Below are positions 50,117-57,587 of a stretch of DNA of 64,000 nt, one piece after another; positions within the stretch are counted from its first letter, which is position 1, and the number at the start of each line of letters is the position of its first letter. The position numbers and the translations under genes are program-made. Under the pieces are notes generated by a model that did not search any database, had not been told where the DNA came from, and was given only the letters and a program-made list of their open reading frames with translations. The stretch comes from Thermocrispum municipale DSM 44069 (GTDB taxonomy: Bacteria > Actinomycetota > Actinomycetes > Mycobacteriales > Pseudonocardiaceae). Where the stretch lies: NCBI RefSeq assembly GCF_000427825.1, contig NZ_KE386595.1, positions 100,502 to 164,501 on the forward strand, in the 5' to 3' direction.

Positions 50117-51589
50117 ATGAACGAATTCCCGTTCGGCTTCGGCCCCTCCGACCCGGACAAGCGCGGTGAGGGCGAGTCCCGCGACCCGTCCGGCTTCGGT
50201 TTCGGGTCGCCGGGCGGCGGCCCGCAGGGAGCCGAGGCCTTCAATCAGCTCGGTCAGATGCTCAGTCAGCTGGGCAGCATGCTCAGCCAGGCAGGAAGCT
50301 CTTCGGGGCCGGTCAACTACTCCATCGCCAAGCAGATCGCGCTACAGCGTCTCAGCAGCAGCAGCGGCAGTCAGATGGGCTTCGGCTCCGACTCGGGCAA
50401 CGCGGCGGTGCGCGACGCCGGACACCTCGCCGAGTTGTGGCTGGACGCCGCCACGATCTTGCCTGCGGGCGCCACCAGCACCGTCGCCTGGTCGGCGCGC
50501 GACTGGGTGGAGAAGACTTTGGACACGTGGCAGCGCCTGTGCGATCCAGTAGCACAGCGAATCTCTCAAGCATGGGTGGAAGCCCTCCCTGAAGAGGCCA
50601 AGCAGGCCGCCGGCCCGCTCCTGTCGATGCTCGGTCAGATGGGCGGCATGGCGTTCGGTACCCAGTTGGGCAATGCGCTCGCTCAGCTCGGCTCCGAGGT
50701 GCTGACCTCGACCGAAGTCGGTTTGCCACTCGGCCCCGACGCCACCGCTGCCTTGCTGCCCGGCAACATCCAGAAGTTCACCGAGGGCCTGGAGCGGCCG
50801 AGCAGCGAGGTGCTCGTATTCCTTGCAGCCCGCGAAGCAGCCCACCATCGGCTCTTCGCGCACGTCCCCTGGCTCCGTCAACGTCTACTGGCCACCGTCG
50901 AGGAGTACGCGAGCGGAATCTCCGTCGACACCGAAAGCCTCCAGCAGCTGGCCGGTCAGCTCGATCCGTCGAATCTGGCCAACATCGAAGAGACGCTGTC
51001 GTCCGGGCTCCTTCAACCGCAGACCTCTCCCGAGCAGAAGGCCGCCCTGGCTCGCCTGGAGACGCTGCTGGCGCTCGTCGAGGGCTGGGTCGACGTAGTC
51101 GTCGCGGACGCCATCGGCGATCGCCTCCCCGGGGCCGACGCCCTACGCGAGACGCTGCGCAGGCGCCGGGCATCGGGCGGACCCGCGGAGCAGACGTTCG
51201 CGTCATTGGTCGGCCTCGAATTGCGGCCGCGCAGGCTGCGCGCCGCGTCAGCTCTGTGGAAGCTGGTCGGCGATCAGCACGGAGTGGAGAAGCGAGACGG
51301 GCTCTGGTCCCACCCCGACTTGATGCCCACCGCGGACGACTTGGACGACCCGCTGGAGTTCGCCGAACGCCTCGGCTCCGACGAGTCGGGTCTGGCTGAG
51401 TTCGACCCGATCGCCGAGCTGAAGCGCACCGAGGATGCCCCCTCCGCCGACGAAGCACGAGCGGAAGACTCCACTGGCGACTCTCCAGCGGAGGAGGCCT
51501 CCACCGGCGATGCGACCGAGGCATCGGACTCCGGTAGCGCACACCCGGAGGACGACGACCCCGGCTCCGGTCCACGCACGGACGGCTGA
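50117..51589 (+). CDS. zinc-dependent metalloprotease-like protein (DUF2342/zincin)
   Basis: A 490-residue protein. N-terminal 65 residues are Gly/Pro/Ser-rich and low-complexity; the rest is helical, matching the DUF2342 family of putative zincins (PLLSMLGQMGGMAFGTQLGN, EVLVFLAAREAAHHRLFAHV, LALVEGWVDVVVADAIGDRL). AAREAAHHRLF is in the zinc-motif position. The C-terminal 50 residues are acidic and disordered. TACCGT ends six bases before the ATG and there is no Shine-Dalgarno; probably leaderless. Counterpart of Rv3195. Confidence 0.88.
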   Translation: MNEFPFGFGPSDPDKRGEGESRDPSGFGFGSPGGGPQGAEAFNQLGQMLSQLGSMLSQAGSSSGPVNYSIAKQIALQRLSSSSGSQMGFGSDSGNAAVRDAGHLAELWLDAATILPAGATSTVAWSARDWVEKTLDTWQRLCDPVAQRISQAWVEALPEEAKQAAGPLLSMLGQMGGMAFGTQLGNALAQLGSEVLTSTEVGLPLGPDATAALLPGNIQKFTEGLERPSSEVLVFLAAREAAHHRLFAHVPWLRQRLLATVEEYASGISVDTESLQQLAGQLDPSNLANIEETLSSGLLQPQTSPEQKAALARLETLLALVEGWVDVVVADAIGDRLPGADALRETLRRRRASGGPAEQTFASLVGLELRPRRLRAASALWKLVGDQHGVEKRDGLWSHPDLMPTADDLDDPLEFAERLGSDESGLAEFDPIAELKRTEDAPSADEARAEDSTGDSPAEEASTGDATEASDSGSAHPEDDDPGSGPRTDG

Positions 51590-51643
51590 GCCGGCCGGTC
51601 AAGCCTCAGCCCTCGCGCTCCGGCAGCGCACACCGGAGCCCGG

Positions 51644-52171
51644 CTAGTCCAGCTCGGTCAGTCCCAAGCCGGCCGCGGCCGACAACCCCTCCAGGTAGCC
51701 GATCGCCCGCTCGGTCTTCGGGTAGCGGGCACACAATGCCCAGAATTCCTTGTTGTGTGCCGCCACCCGTAGGTGCGCCAGCTCGTGGACCAGTATGTAG
51801 TCGAGGACCCATGCAGGTACGTCTCGGAGCCGGTCGCTGACCCGAATGGTGCCTTCCGCTGGAGTGCAGGACGCCCATCGTGTCCGCATCGGCGGGACCC
51901 AACGCACGCTCGTCGGCTGCGCATCACCGTCGAGATACTGCGCTGAGAGCTCGCGACACCGCTGCATCAGTGCCTCGTCTGACTGCCGCGCAGGCGAGAC
52001 CCGCCGGTTCTTGCCGCGCAACAGCTTCCGTTCCATCTCGGCGACCCAGTGCTCCTCCTCCGCACTGGACATGCGTGCTGGGATCAGCACGACCATCGTG
52101 TCGCCGTCGAAGTAGGCCGAGACCGTGCGCTTGCGGCGTGCGCTCCGCCGCACCTCGACTTTCCTCGACAC
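51644..52171 (-). CDS. YgjP-like (M48/WLM-type) metallopeptidase
   Basis: A 175-residue zinc peptidase of the YgjP/DUF45 family. HELAH at 129-133 in LVHELAHLRVAAHNKEF, with His139 as a likely third ligand. N-terminal half: RRSARRKRTVSAYFDGDTMV and RWASCTPAEGTIRVSDRL. Convergent with the DUF2342 gene and divergent from the ThiF-like gene. Substrate unknown. Confidence 0.92.
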   Translation of the reverse strand: MSRKVEVRRSARRKRTVSAYFDGDTMVVLIPARMSSAEEEHWVAEMERKLLRGKNRRVSPARQSDEALMQRCRELSAQYLDGDAQPTSVRWVPPMRTRWASCTPAEGTIRVSDRLRDVPAWVLDYILVHELAHLRVAAHNKEFWALCARYPKTERAIGYLEGLSAAAGLGLTELD

Positions 52172-52341
52172 GCCTCCACCGTAGGCCGCGCCGCCGACAA
52201 AAGGGCGAGCACCACCGAATCTGTGGACAACTCGGTCAAGTCCGCGCGATGTCGACGCGAGTGGCGGGATATGTGCGCGCAGTTATCCCCAGCTTTCACG
52301 TGAGCCACGATCGCAGGCAAAAAGTCGGCACTCTGGTCGCC

Positions 52342-53385
52342 ATGACAGCTCCAGCACCCGAAGTCGAGGTTCTGCAGCCCACCGGCGACGAGTTGGCCAG
52401 CAGGCCGTGTTTTGCTGCAGGCATCAAGGCTTATCAACGCGCGGTCGACGAAGTTCAGATCGGCGTCAATCCGCGCCGGGCCGTGTTGGTGACGGATCTG
52501 TCACCGCGAATGGTCTCGGCACTGCTCTCCCTGGATGGTCAGACTCCGCTCGGCAGGTTGATCAGCCGGGTCGGCCCGCAGAACGCGGATCAATTACGCA
52601 GTCTGTTGCACGAGCTGACCGACGCCGGCTTTTTGGTCGACGCCAGTGAGCCGCGCCGAAGCGCACGCGTCGCGCAAGCTGCCGTCGAGGTACGTGGTGA
52701 CGGCCCACTCGCCGCGGCTGTGGCCGTACAGCTGGCACTCGCCGGCATCGGATCAATCGCGGTGACGTCCAACGGCACCGTCACCACCGATGACGTGTGC
52801 GGCGTCTACTCCCCGGGCGACCTCGGAAAACAACGTCGGTCTGTCATCGAGCAGGCGATCCGGACAGCGAATCCTTCCGTCGCTGTCGGCAGTGCGGCCC
52901 GCGACCGCAGTCCGGACCTGGTCATTCTCACCGACGCACTGGTCCCTGCCCCAGAAGTCGTTGCGCAGCTCATGCAGGACAAACAGGAGCATCTGGTCGT
53001 GGCCGCGCGTGATGGCTGCGGAATCGTCGGCCCCCTGGTTCTTCCCGGTCGCTCCGCATGCCTGGAATGCTTCGATCGGTACCGCACCGACCGCGATCGC
53101 TGCTGGCCCCGCGTGGCGAATCAGTTGGCCGGGCATGTACAGCGGGCGGATCCGGCGACAACGCAAGCGACCGCCGCGTACGCAGTAGCGCAAGTACCGC
53201 TGTCACTCCAGCCGAGTGAGGCCCGACCACCGTTGTTGGAAGCGACTCTCGAGCTCGACCTCCGCGAGGGCGAGACCCTCCGTCGAGAGTGGGTCGCCCA
53301 CCCATGGTGCCGGTGTGGAGTCGCGACACGGTGGGACGTCGACATTACTAGTTCGTCACACGAATTTGGGGGACAACGGGTGTAG
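52342..53385 (+). CDS. ThiF/E1-like protein (TOMM cyclodehydratase-type fold), orphan
   Basis: A 347-residue protein. Residues 1-110 resemble the peptide-binding N-terminus of TOMM cyclodehydratase partners (ELASRPCFAAGIKAYQRAVD, LLHELTDAGFLVD). The rest has an E1-like adenylation fold (VRGDGPLAAAVAVQLALAGI) with a tetracysteine zinc site: CLECFDRYR, then WCRCG near the C-terminus. There is no YcaO, no dehydrogenase and no precursor gene nearby, so an azole-forming pathway is not supported. It is a standard member of this conserved actinobacterial block. Start ATG 52342 lacks a Shine-Dalgarno. Confidence 0.85.
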   Translation: MTAPAPEVEVLQPTGDELASRPCFAAGIKAYQRAVDEVQIGVNPRRAVLVTDLSPRMVSALLSLDGQTPLGRLISRVGPQNADQLRSLLHELTDAGFLVDASEPRRSARVAQAAVEVRGDGPLAAAVAVQLALAGIGSIAVTSNGTVTTDDVCGVYSPGDLGKQRRSVIEQAIRTANPSVAVGSAARDRSPDLVILTDALVPAPEVVAQLMQDKQEHLVVAARDGCGIVGPLVLPGRSACLECFDRYRTDRDRCWPRVANQLAGHVQRADPATTQATAAYAVAQVPLSLQPSEARPPLLEATLELDLREGETLRREWVAHPWCRCGVATRWDVDITSSSHEFGGQRV

Positions 53386-53406
53386 TCACAAGGCAGAATC
53401 GAATGC

Positions 53407-54732
53407 ATGGCCGAACCAGCGGAGCATAGCCTGCCCAGCAGAACATCGGCTCGTGCGGCAAAGCTCGCCAGCTTGCCGTTGGGCATCGCGAGTCGGGCTG
53501 TCGGCGGCTGGGGTAAGCGACTGACCGGCAAGAGCGCGCACGAGGTCAACGCCGATCTCCAGGCCAAGGCGGCCGAGCAACTGTTCGAGGTCCTCGGCAC
53601 GCTCAAGGGCGGCGCGATGAAGTTCGGCCAAGCGCTCAGCGTCTTCGAAGCGGCCATCCCCGAGGAATATGCCGCCCCTTACCGCGAAGCTCTCACCCGG
53701 CTGCAGTCAGCCGCTCCGCCGATGCCCGCCAAGCAGACACACCGCGTTCTGCGGGAACAACTCGGTTCCGGCTGGCCCAAGCGATTCGCCGAGTTCGACG
53801 ACGAGCCCGCGGCAGCGGCCAGCATCGGTCAAGTGCACCGCGCGGTGTGGCACGACGGCCGCATCGTGGCAGTCAAGGTGCAGTACCCAGGAGCCGATGA
53901 AGCTCTGCGTAGCGACCTGCGTCAGCTCATGCGGTTCTCGCGGCTGTTTCAAGCGCTGGCACCGGGGACGGAGGTCAAGCCGCTGCTGGCTGAGCTGTCC
54001 GCGCGAATGGACGAGGAGTTGGACTACCGGGGCGAGGCGAACTTCCAGCGCGCCTTCGCCGCGGCCTACGACGGTGACCCACAGTTCCTCGTCCCCAAGG
54101 TCGTCGCCAGCTCCCCGAAGGTCGTCATCACCGAGTGGGTTGACGGAACGCCGCTCGCTCAGATCATCAAGGCCGGGGAGCAGGAAACACGCAATCTCGC
54201 CGGACGTTTGCTGCTGGAGTTCCACTACTCCTCACCGGCGCGGGCCCGGCTGATGCATTCCGATCCGCATCCGGGCAACTTCATGCTGGCCGAGGACGGC
54301 CGGATGTGCGTGATCGATTACGGCGCGGTCGCACGGCTTCCTGACGGCATCCCGTACGGCCTCGGCCACATCATTCGCTTGGCGTTGGACGGCGAGGCGA
54401 CGGAGCTGATGCGCGTCATGCGTGAGCACCGCTTCATCACCGCCGGAAGCAAAGTCGCCGCCGGAGACGTCCTCGACTACCTGGCACCGTTCACCGAGCC
54501 TCTGGCGGCCGACCAGTTCCGGTTCAACCGTCGCTGGCTCCAAGAACAGGCAGCCCGAATCGGCGACGTAGGCAGCAAGGATTTCCGCACTGGTCGCGCG
54601 CTCAACTTGCCCGCCGAATATTTGCTGATCCACCGCACGACAGCGGGCAACACCGGCATCCTGTGCCAGCTGGAAGCGGAGGTCGCGGCCAGGGACATTG
54701 CCGAGCGTTGGGTGCCAGGCTTCACGGGCTGA
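53407..54732 (+). CDS. ABC1/AarF (UbiB)-type atypical kinase
   Basis: A 441-residue ABC1-family kinase. KxGQ motif in LKGGAMKFGQALS, Ala-rich nucleotide loop PAAAASIGQVHRAVW, invariant Lys in IVAVKVQYPG, catalytic loop HSDPHPGNFML, and metal-binding Asp in CVIDYGAVARLP. UbiB-type ATPases act on lipid/quinone metabolism. The mycobacterial relative Rv3197 lies next to whiB7 and has been linked to macrolide tolerance (recalled). 21 bases after the ThiF-like gene. Confidence 0.92.
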   Translation: MAEPAEHSLPSRTSARAAKLASLPLGIASRAVGGWGKRLTGKSAHEVNADLQAKAAEQLFEVLGTLKGGAMKFGQALSVFEAAIPEEYAAPYREALTRLQSAAPPMPAKQTHRVLREQLGSGWPKRFAEFDDEPAAAASIGQVHRAVWHDGRIVAVKVQYPGADEALRSDLRQLMRFSRLFQALAPGTEVKPLLAELSARMDEELDYRGEANFQRAFAAAYDGDPQFLVPKVVASSPKVVITEWVDGTPLAQIIKAGEQETRNLAGRLLLEFHYSSPARARLMHSDPHPGNFMLAEDGRMCVIDYGAVARLPDGIPYGLGHIIRLALDGEATELMRVMREHRFITAGSKVAAGDVLDYLAPFTEPLAADQFRFNRRWLQEQAARIGDVGSKDFRTGRALNLPAEYLLIHRTTAGNTGILCQLEAEVAARDIAERWVPGFTG

Positions 54733-54841
54733 TCATCCACACCCACCCACGAGATGCGGATAAATCCGACATACTCGGCGGAGTTATCCACAGATTTACG
54801 AATGGCGCCCACTGTGCGTTGCGAACAGTGACGATCAGTAC

Positions 54842-55813
54842 ATGGCTCAAGAACACAGACGCACTGTGAGTATTTCGCCAGAGATAGCGCCGGACGGGAT
54901 CGCTACGGTGGCCGCACTGCGCAGCGCCGGAGTCAGCCACAGCATGATCACCAGGAGGTGCCGCGCCGGTGGTCCGTGGCGGCGCCTGCTGCCCGGCGTG
55001 GTCATGCTGACCAACGGTGAGCCCACGCGCAGGCAGCAACTGCGGGCGGCGATCGCCTTCGCGGGCCCGGACGCGGTCATCACCGGGGCCGACGCGTTTC
55101 AGGCCTACGGTCTGCAGCTGCGCCATCCGCCTGTCGTTCACGTGCTCGTGCCGGCCACGAGGCGACTGACGACCAGAGAGTTCATCTCGGTGGAACGGAC
55201 GACCCGCCTCCCCAAACCGATCGTGCGCGATGGGCTGCCGTTCGCTCCACCGGCGCGTGCTGCGCTGGACATAGCGCGTAGGACGTCGAATATCGCACTT
55301 CTCCGTTCGGCGCTTGCCCTTCCTGTCGTGCACGGCCTGTGCGACCACGAGAGTTTGCTGCGCGAGCTGAACGAAGGTAACCAGCGGGGCACCGCGGCCG
55401 TGCGGTTGGCATTGCGTCAGCTTGATGAGACCGCCACCAACGTCTTACACAGGCACGCTGCGGCGATTCTGCGTGACAGCCCATTGCCACCGCCACGGTG
55501 GAACGTGACCATCTACGACCGCAAGCAGCGCGCTATGGGATATGCCGATGCGTGGTGGGACGAGGTCGGGTTGGCCTGGCAGTTCGGGCCCCCGACGCCG
55601 GACTCGCCCGCCCCGGTTCACGGGCACCTCGCGTTGACCCAGGCCAAGGTCGAGATTGTGCGAACGTCGGCAGCAGAGGTGCGCGCGGCAATCGAGGACC
55701 CAGCGCTACGCGAGATGATCGTCCGCGAGCTGGTCGCCGCGTTCGCCGACGCCAGCACACGACAACGGCCGCTGGTGGAAGCTCGCTGCTTGTCGGTACC
55801 CAACACCGCCTAG
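54842..55813 (+). CDS. AbiEi-like winged-helix/endonuclease-like protein
   Basis: A 323-residue protein resembling the widespread actinobacterial AbiEi-antitoxin-domain proteins. N-terminal winged helix IATVAALRSAGVSHSMITRR, then RRLLPGVVMLTNG, a middle part with VHVLVPATRRLTTREFISVE and RAALDIARR, and a C-terminal region with a DUF559-like pattern (AMGYADAWWDEVGLAWQFG). No partner AbiEii toxin is next door, so toxin-antitoxin function is doubtful. A single TTATCCACA (54784-54792) precedes it. Confidence 0.75.
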   Translation: MAQEHRRTVSISPEIAPDGIATVAALRSAGVSHSMITRRCRAGGPWRRLLPGVVMLTNGEPTRRQQLRAAIAFAGPDAVITGADAFQAYGLQLRHPPVVHVLVPATRRLTTREFISVERTTRLPKPIVRDGLPFAPPARAALDIARRTSNIALLRSALALPVVHGLCDHESLLRELNEGNQRGTAAVRLALRQLDETATNVLHRHAAAILRDSPLPPPRWNVTIYDRKQRAMGYADAWWDEVGLAWQFGPPTPDSPAPVHGHLALTQAKVEIVRTSAAEVRAAIEDPALREMIVRELVAAFADASTRQRPLVEARCLSVPNTA

Positions 55814-56115
55814 GCCGTTCAGGCGTTACGCGCCCAGATTGCCAAGGACAATCCGGTGCGCGGTCACACTGCCTGCAGACAGCCTCGGCGCGCTGCGGTG
55901 CAGAACCATCAACTGGGGGTCGTTGGGTGAGACCAACCCGGTCGACCGGTTGAGCACCACGCTCCGCGAGCGCCCGCTACGAGGTCGAGGAACTGCGGCC
56001 GTCCCAATGGGGGAGGCGGCGGCCCAGGACCGGGGCGAGAAATCGGCCGTAGCGCGCATGCGGGCTCGAGTGCCGGATTCCGATACCGACATTCGGCGAC
56101 CGATATCGAAAACGA
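55814..56115. other. intergenic region, no gene seen
   Basis: About 300 bases downstream of the AbiEi-like gene. Frames exist but are Arg/Ser-rich on both strands, with no ribosome sites and no family likeness. Apart from the terminator that follows, I see nothing specific. Confidence 0.45.
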
Positions 56116-56150
56116 GGAAGTGGGCCCGCCGAATCGACGGGCCCACTTCC
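56116..56150. terminator. terminator hairpin downstream of the whiB7 unit
   Basis: A perfect 13-bp stem (56116-56128 with 56138-56150) and nine-base loop, 24 bases after the stop of the small minus-strand gene. Confidence 0.85.
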
Positions 56151-56173
56151 GTTCATCTACAACAAACCCGGGA

Positions 56174-56362
56174 CTATTCGCTGCGGACACGCTCCGCGCG
56201 TTCGCTAGCCCAATGAGCCAGTCGCTCCCACCGACGTGCTCGCCGCTGTCGAGTCAGCTTGGCGACGGCGTCGGCCACCGCGACATCGCCCTCCGCGGGC
56301 TCGCTGTAGTGGGCGTGTTCGCGCTCTCGAACGAGCGCGAACTGCTCACTCAGCATTTCCAT
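56174..56362 (-). CDS. small charged protein downstream of whiB7
   Basis: A 62-residue helical, highly charged protein (EMLSEQFALVREREHAHYSE, VADAVAKLTRQRRARRWERL, AHWASERAERVRSE). ATG 56362 lies nine bases after AGGAG; a TTG three codons earlier is less likely. It starts 43 bases after whiB7 on the same strand and ends at the shared terminator, so it is probably induced with it. No family recognised with confidence. Confidence 0.75.
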   Translation of the reverse strand: MEMLSEQFALVREREHAHYSEPAEGDVAVADAVAKLTRQRRARRWERLAHWASERAERVRSE

Positions 56363-56405
56363 GACGTCCAACTCCTCATCGAAGTCTCGTTGTCGGCCGC
56401 CTGCC

Positions 56406-56711
56406 TCAGGCCGCGACCGGGTGCTTGCGGGGTCGTCCCCGCGGGCGCTTGCGCGCGATGATCACACCGCGCTGGAAAATCTCGCCGCCCCAGACGCCCC
56501 ATGGCTCGCCACGTTCCAGCGCGCCTGCCAGGCACGCATCACGCACCGGACAACCTGCGCACAGCCGCTTGGCTCGCTCCAGATCGGCTGGAGCCTCGGC
56601 AAACCACAGGTCCGGGTCGCCTGCGTGGCAAGGCAAATTGAGGTCTGCGCTCAGCGGATCCGCTGGCGACACCATCGCCGCCTCGGGTGCGAAGGCGGTT
56701 GCGGTAGACAT
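56406..56711 (-). CDS. whiB7: WhiB7 redox transcription factor (intrinsic antibiotic resistance regulator)
   Basis: A 101-residue WhiB-family protein with four iron-sulfur Cys (28, 51, 54, 60: LPCHAGDPDLWFAEAP and RLCAGCPVRDACLAG) and the sigma-factor-contact turn GVWGGE (72-77). The C-terminal AT-hook RKRPRGRPRKHP is the trait that sets WhiB7/WblC apart from other WhiB proteins. It activates ribosome-targeting-antibiotic resistance genes by binding AT-rich DNA next to -35 elements. ATG follows GGGGAGAAC. Its long leader carries an uORF and an attenuator (separate entries). Next to an ABC1 kinase gene and uvrD2, as in mycobacteria. Confidence 0.97.
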   Translation of the reverse strand: MSTATAFAPEAAMVSPADPLSADLNLPCHAGDPDLWFAEAPADLERAKRLCAGCPVRDACLAGALERGEPWGVWGGEIFQRGVIIARKRPRGRPRKHPVAA

Positions 56712-56778
56712 CAGTTCTCCCCTTGAATTTGTCTTCATCTCGTGGTGTGGCGAAAGATCTGCGGACCACACAGCACAA

Positions 56779-56838
56779 AGGCCGCGGATCCGGCGATGGG
56801 TTCCGCGGCCTCTCAGTGAGTCTGAGTTAAGTCAGAGA
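56779..56838 (-). terminator. whiB7 leader attenuator with alternative hairpins
   Basis: Terminator: AGGCCGCGGA/TCCGCGGCCT, 10 bp (56779-56788 with 56802-56811), followed on the minus strand by TTTG, 67 bases before whiB7. Upstream arms CTCAG (56812-56816) with CTGAG (56822-56826), and TCTGA (56821-56825) with TCAGA (56832-56836), are mutually exclusive. The uORF stop codon (56827-56829) lies inside the second hairpin loop. Ribosome position on the uORF could therefore decide termination. Confidence 0.8.
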
Positions 56839-57042
56839 CTTCACTCGAAGACGAGACAACGGAACTGGTACCTGCGGAGCGGTCGGCGCCGGCTCGGCGA
56901 TGACAGCGGCATCAAGGCAAACTGGATTCGCGGTCACGAGGCGAACATCGCCCATCGGAAATGCGCGCTGCCGTGCGCCGGGCACACGAAGACCCCCAAG
57001 CAGCTGGTGGCTGCGGGTACCGGCGAACGCGAAGATCTTCAC
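56827..57042 (-). CDS. whiB7 upstream leader ORF (uORF)
   Basis: GTG 57042 sits eight bases after AGGAGG, an excellent ribosome site. It encodes 71 residues (start KIFAFAGTRSHQLLGG, end VPVPLSRLRVKSLT) without family likeness. It ends in the hairpin region just upstream of the attenuator. In known whiB7/wblC leaders, ribosome stalling on such an uORF relieves transcription termination; the arrangement here fits. The peptide itself is probably not functional. Confidence 0.7.
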   Translation of the reverse strand: MKIFAFAGTRSHQLLGGLRVPGARQRAFPMGDVRLVTANPVCLDAAVIAEPAPTAPQVPVPLSRLRVKSLT

Positions 57043-57105
57043 CGCTGCCACCTCCTCTGCTGCTCGTGTCGAAAGTAGTACGGGCGTTCAACCCGTCCCT
57101 TGCAG

Positions 57106-57150
57106 GCTATAGGGCCCCTGGCGATCGCGGCAACTGAATTAATGGATTTT
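57106..57150 (-). promoter_or_regulatory. autoregulated whiB7 promoter with AT-rich WhiB7 element
   Basis: On the minus strand: an AT-rich tract (57150-57134: AAAATCCATTAATTCAG), then -35 TTGCCG (57133-57128), 16-base spacer, -10 TATAGC (57111-57106). WhiB7 binds AT-rich DNA immediately upstream of the -35 of its regulon promoters, including its own. The leader would start near 57099. Confidence 0.75.
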
Positions 57151-57587
57151 CTGCCTCAAGCGGATCGCGAGTTGCCAATGCCGGCGGGCGACGAGCCGCG
57201 AAGAACGGCATAACCGCTGGTGAGGCTCGGTGTCTATGCCTCTTCGTGGCGCCGGTGGGCGCGCAGTCGCCGGCAACCAAGACACGCGATAGGCGCTCGC
57301 GGGTGAGCCACTGAAGAGAGCACGACTCACCGACAAGTTACTGCATCACTCGCGAGCGAGCCTCTCGATGCTGCGGGGAAGCCATAGACGCGACAACCTG
57401 ACGCACCGGGGCCCGACAGAGACAAGGTGCGCCAGCGACCCGAGAGAGGCCAGGCGCGTCGATGACCCGACAGCGCCGCGGTCGGACAGAGGCCAGGCGC
57501 GTCGACGACTCGACAGCGCGCCACGGTCCGACAGAGACGACCGACCAATCGTCCCAAAGGCTTCATCGTCCGCGGTCAACCGACCGT
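57151..57587. repeat. gene-free region with 43-45-bp tandem repeat (57445-57532)
   Basis: No gene is seen between the whiB7 promoter and the uvrD2 stop. At 57445-57487 and 57488-57532 a unit AGAGGCCAGGCGCGTCGA-GAC-CGACAGCGC is repeated in tandem; truncated relatives flank it (57418-57444 and from 57533). It resembles the other low-copy tandem repeats in gaps of this conserved block. Confidence 0.75.

Noticed and set aside
52342..53385. Azole/TOMM natural-product cluster
   Set aside because: Only the ThiF-like protein is present; no YcaO, dehydrogenase or precursor peptide, and the neighbours are conserved core genes.
54784..54792. DnaA box / replication origin (TTATCCACA)
   Set aside because: A single perfect box without a cluster or dnaA/dnaN neighbours is expected by chance.
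54842..55813. AbiE toxin-antitoxin pair
   Set aside because: No AbiEii nucleotidyltransferase gene adjoins; the protein alone does not make a system.
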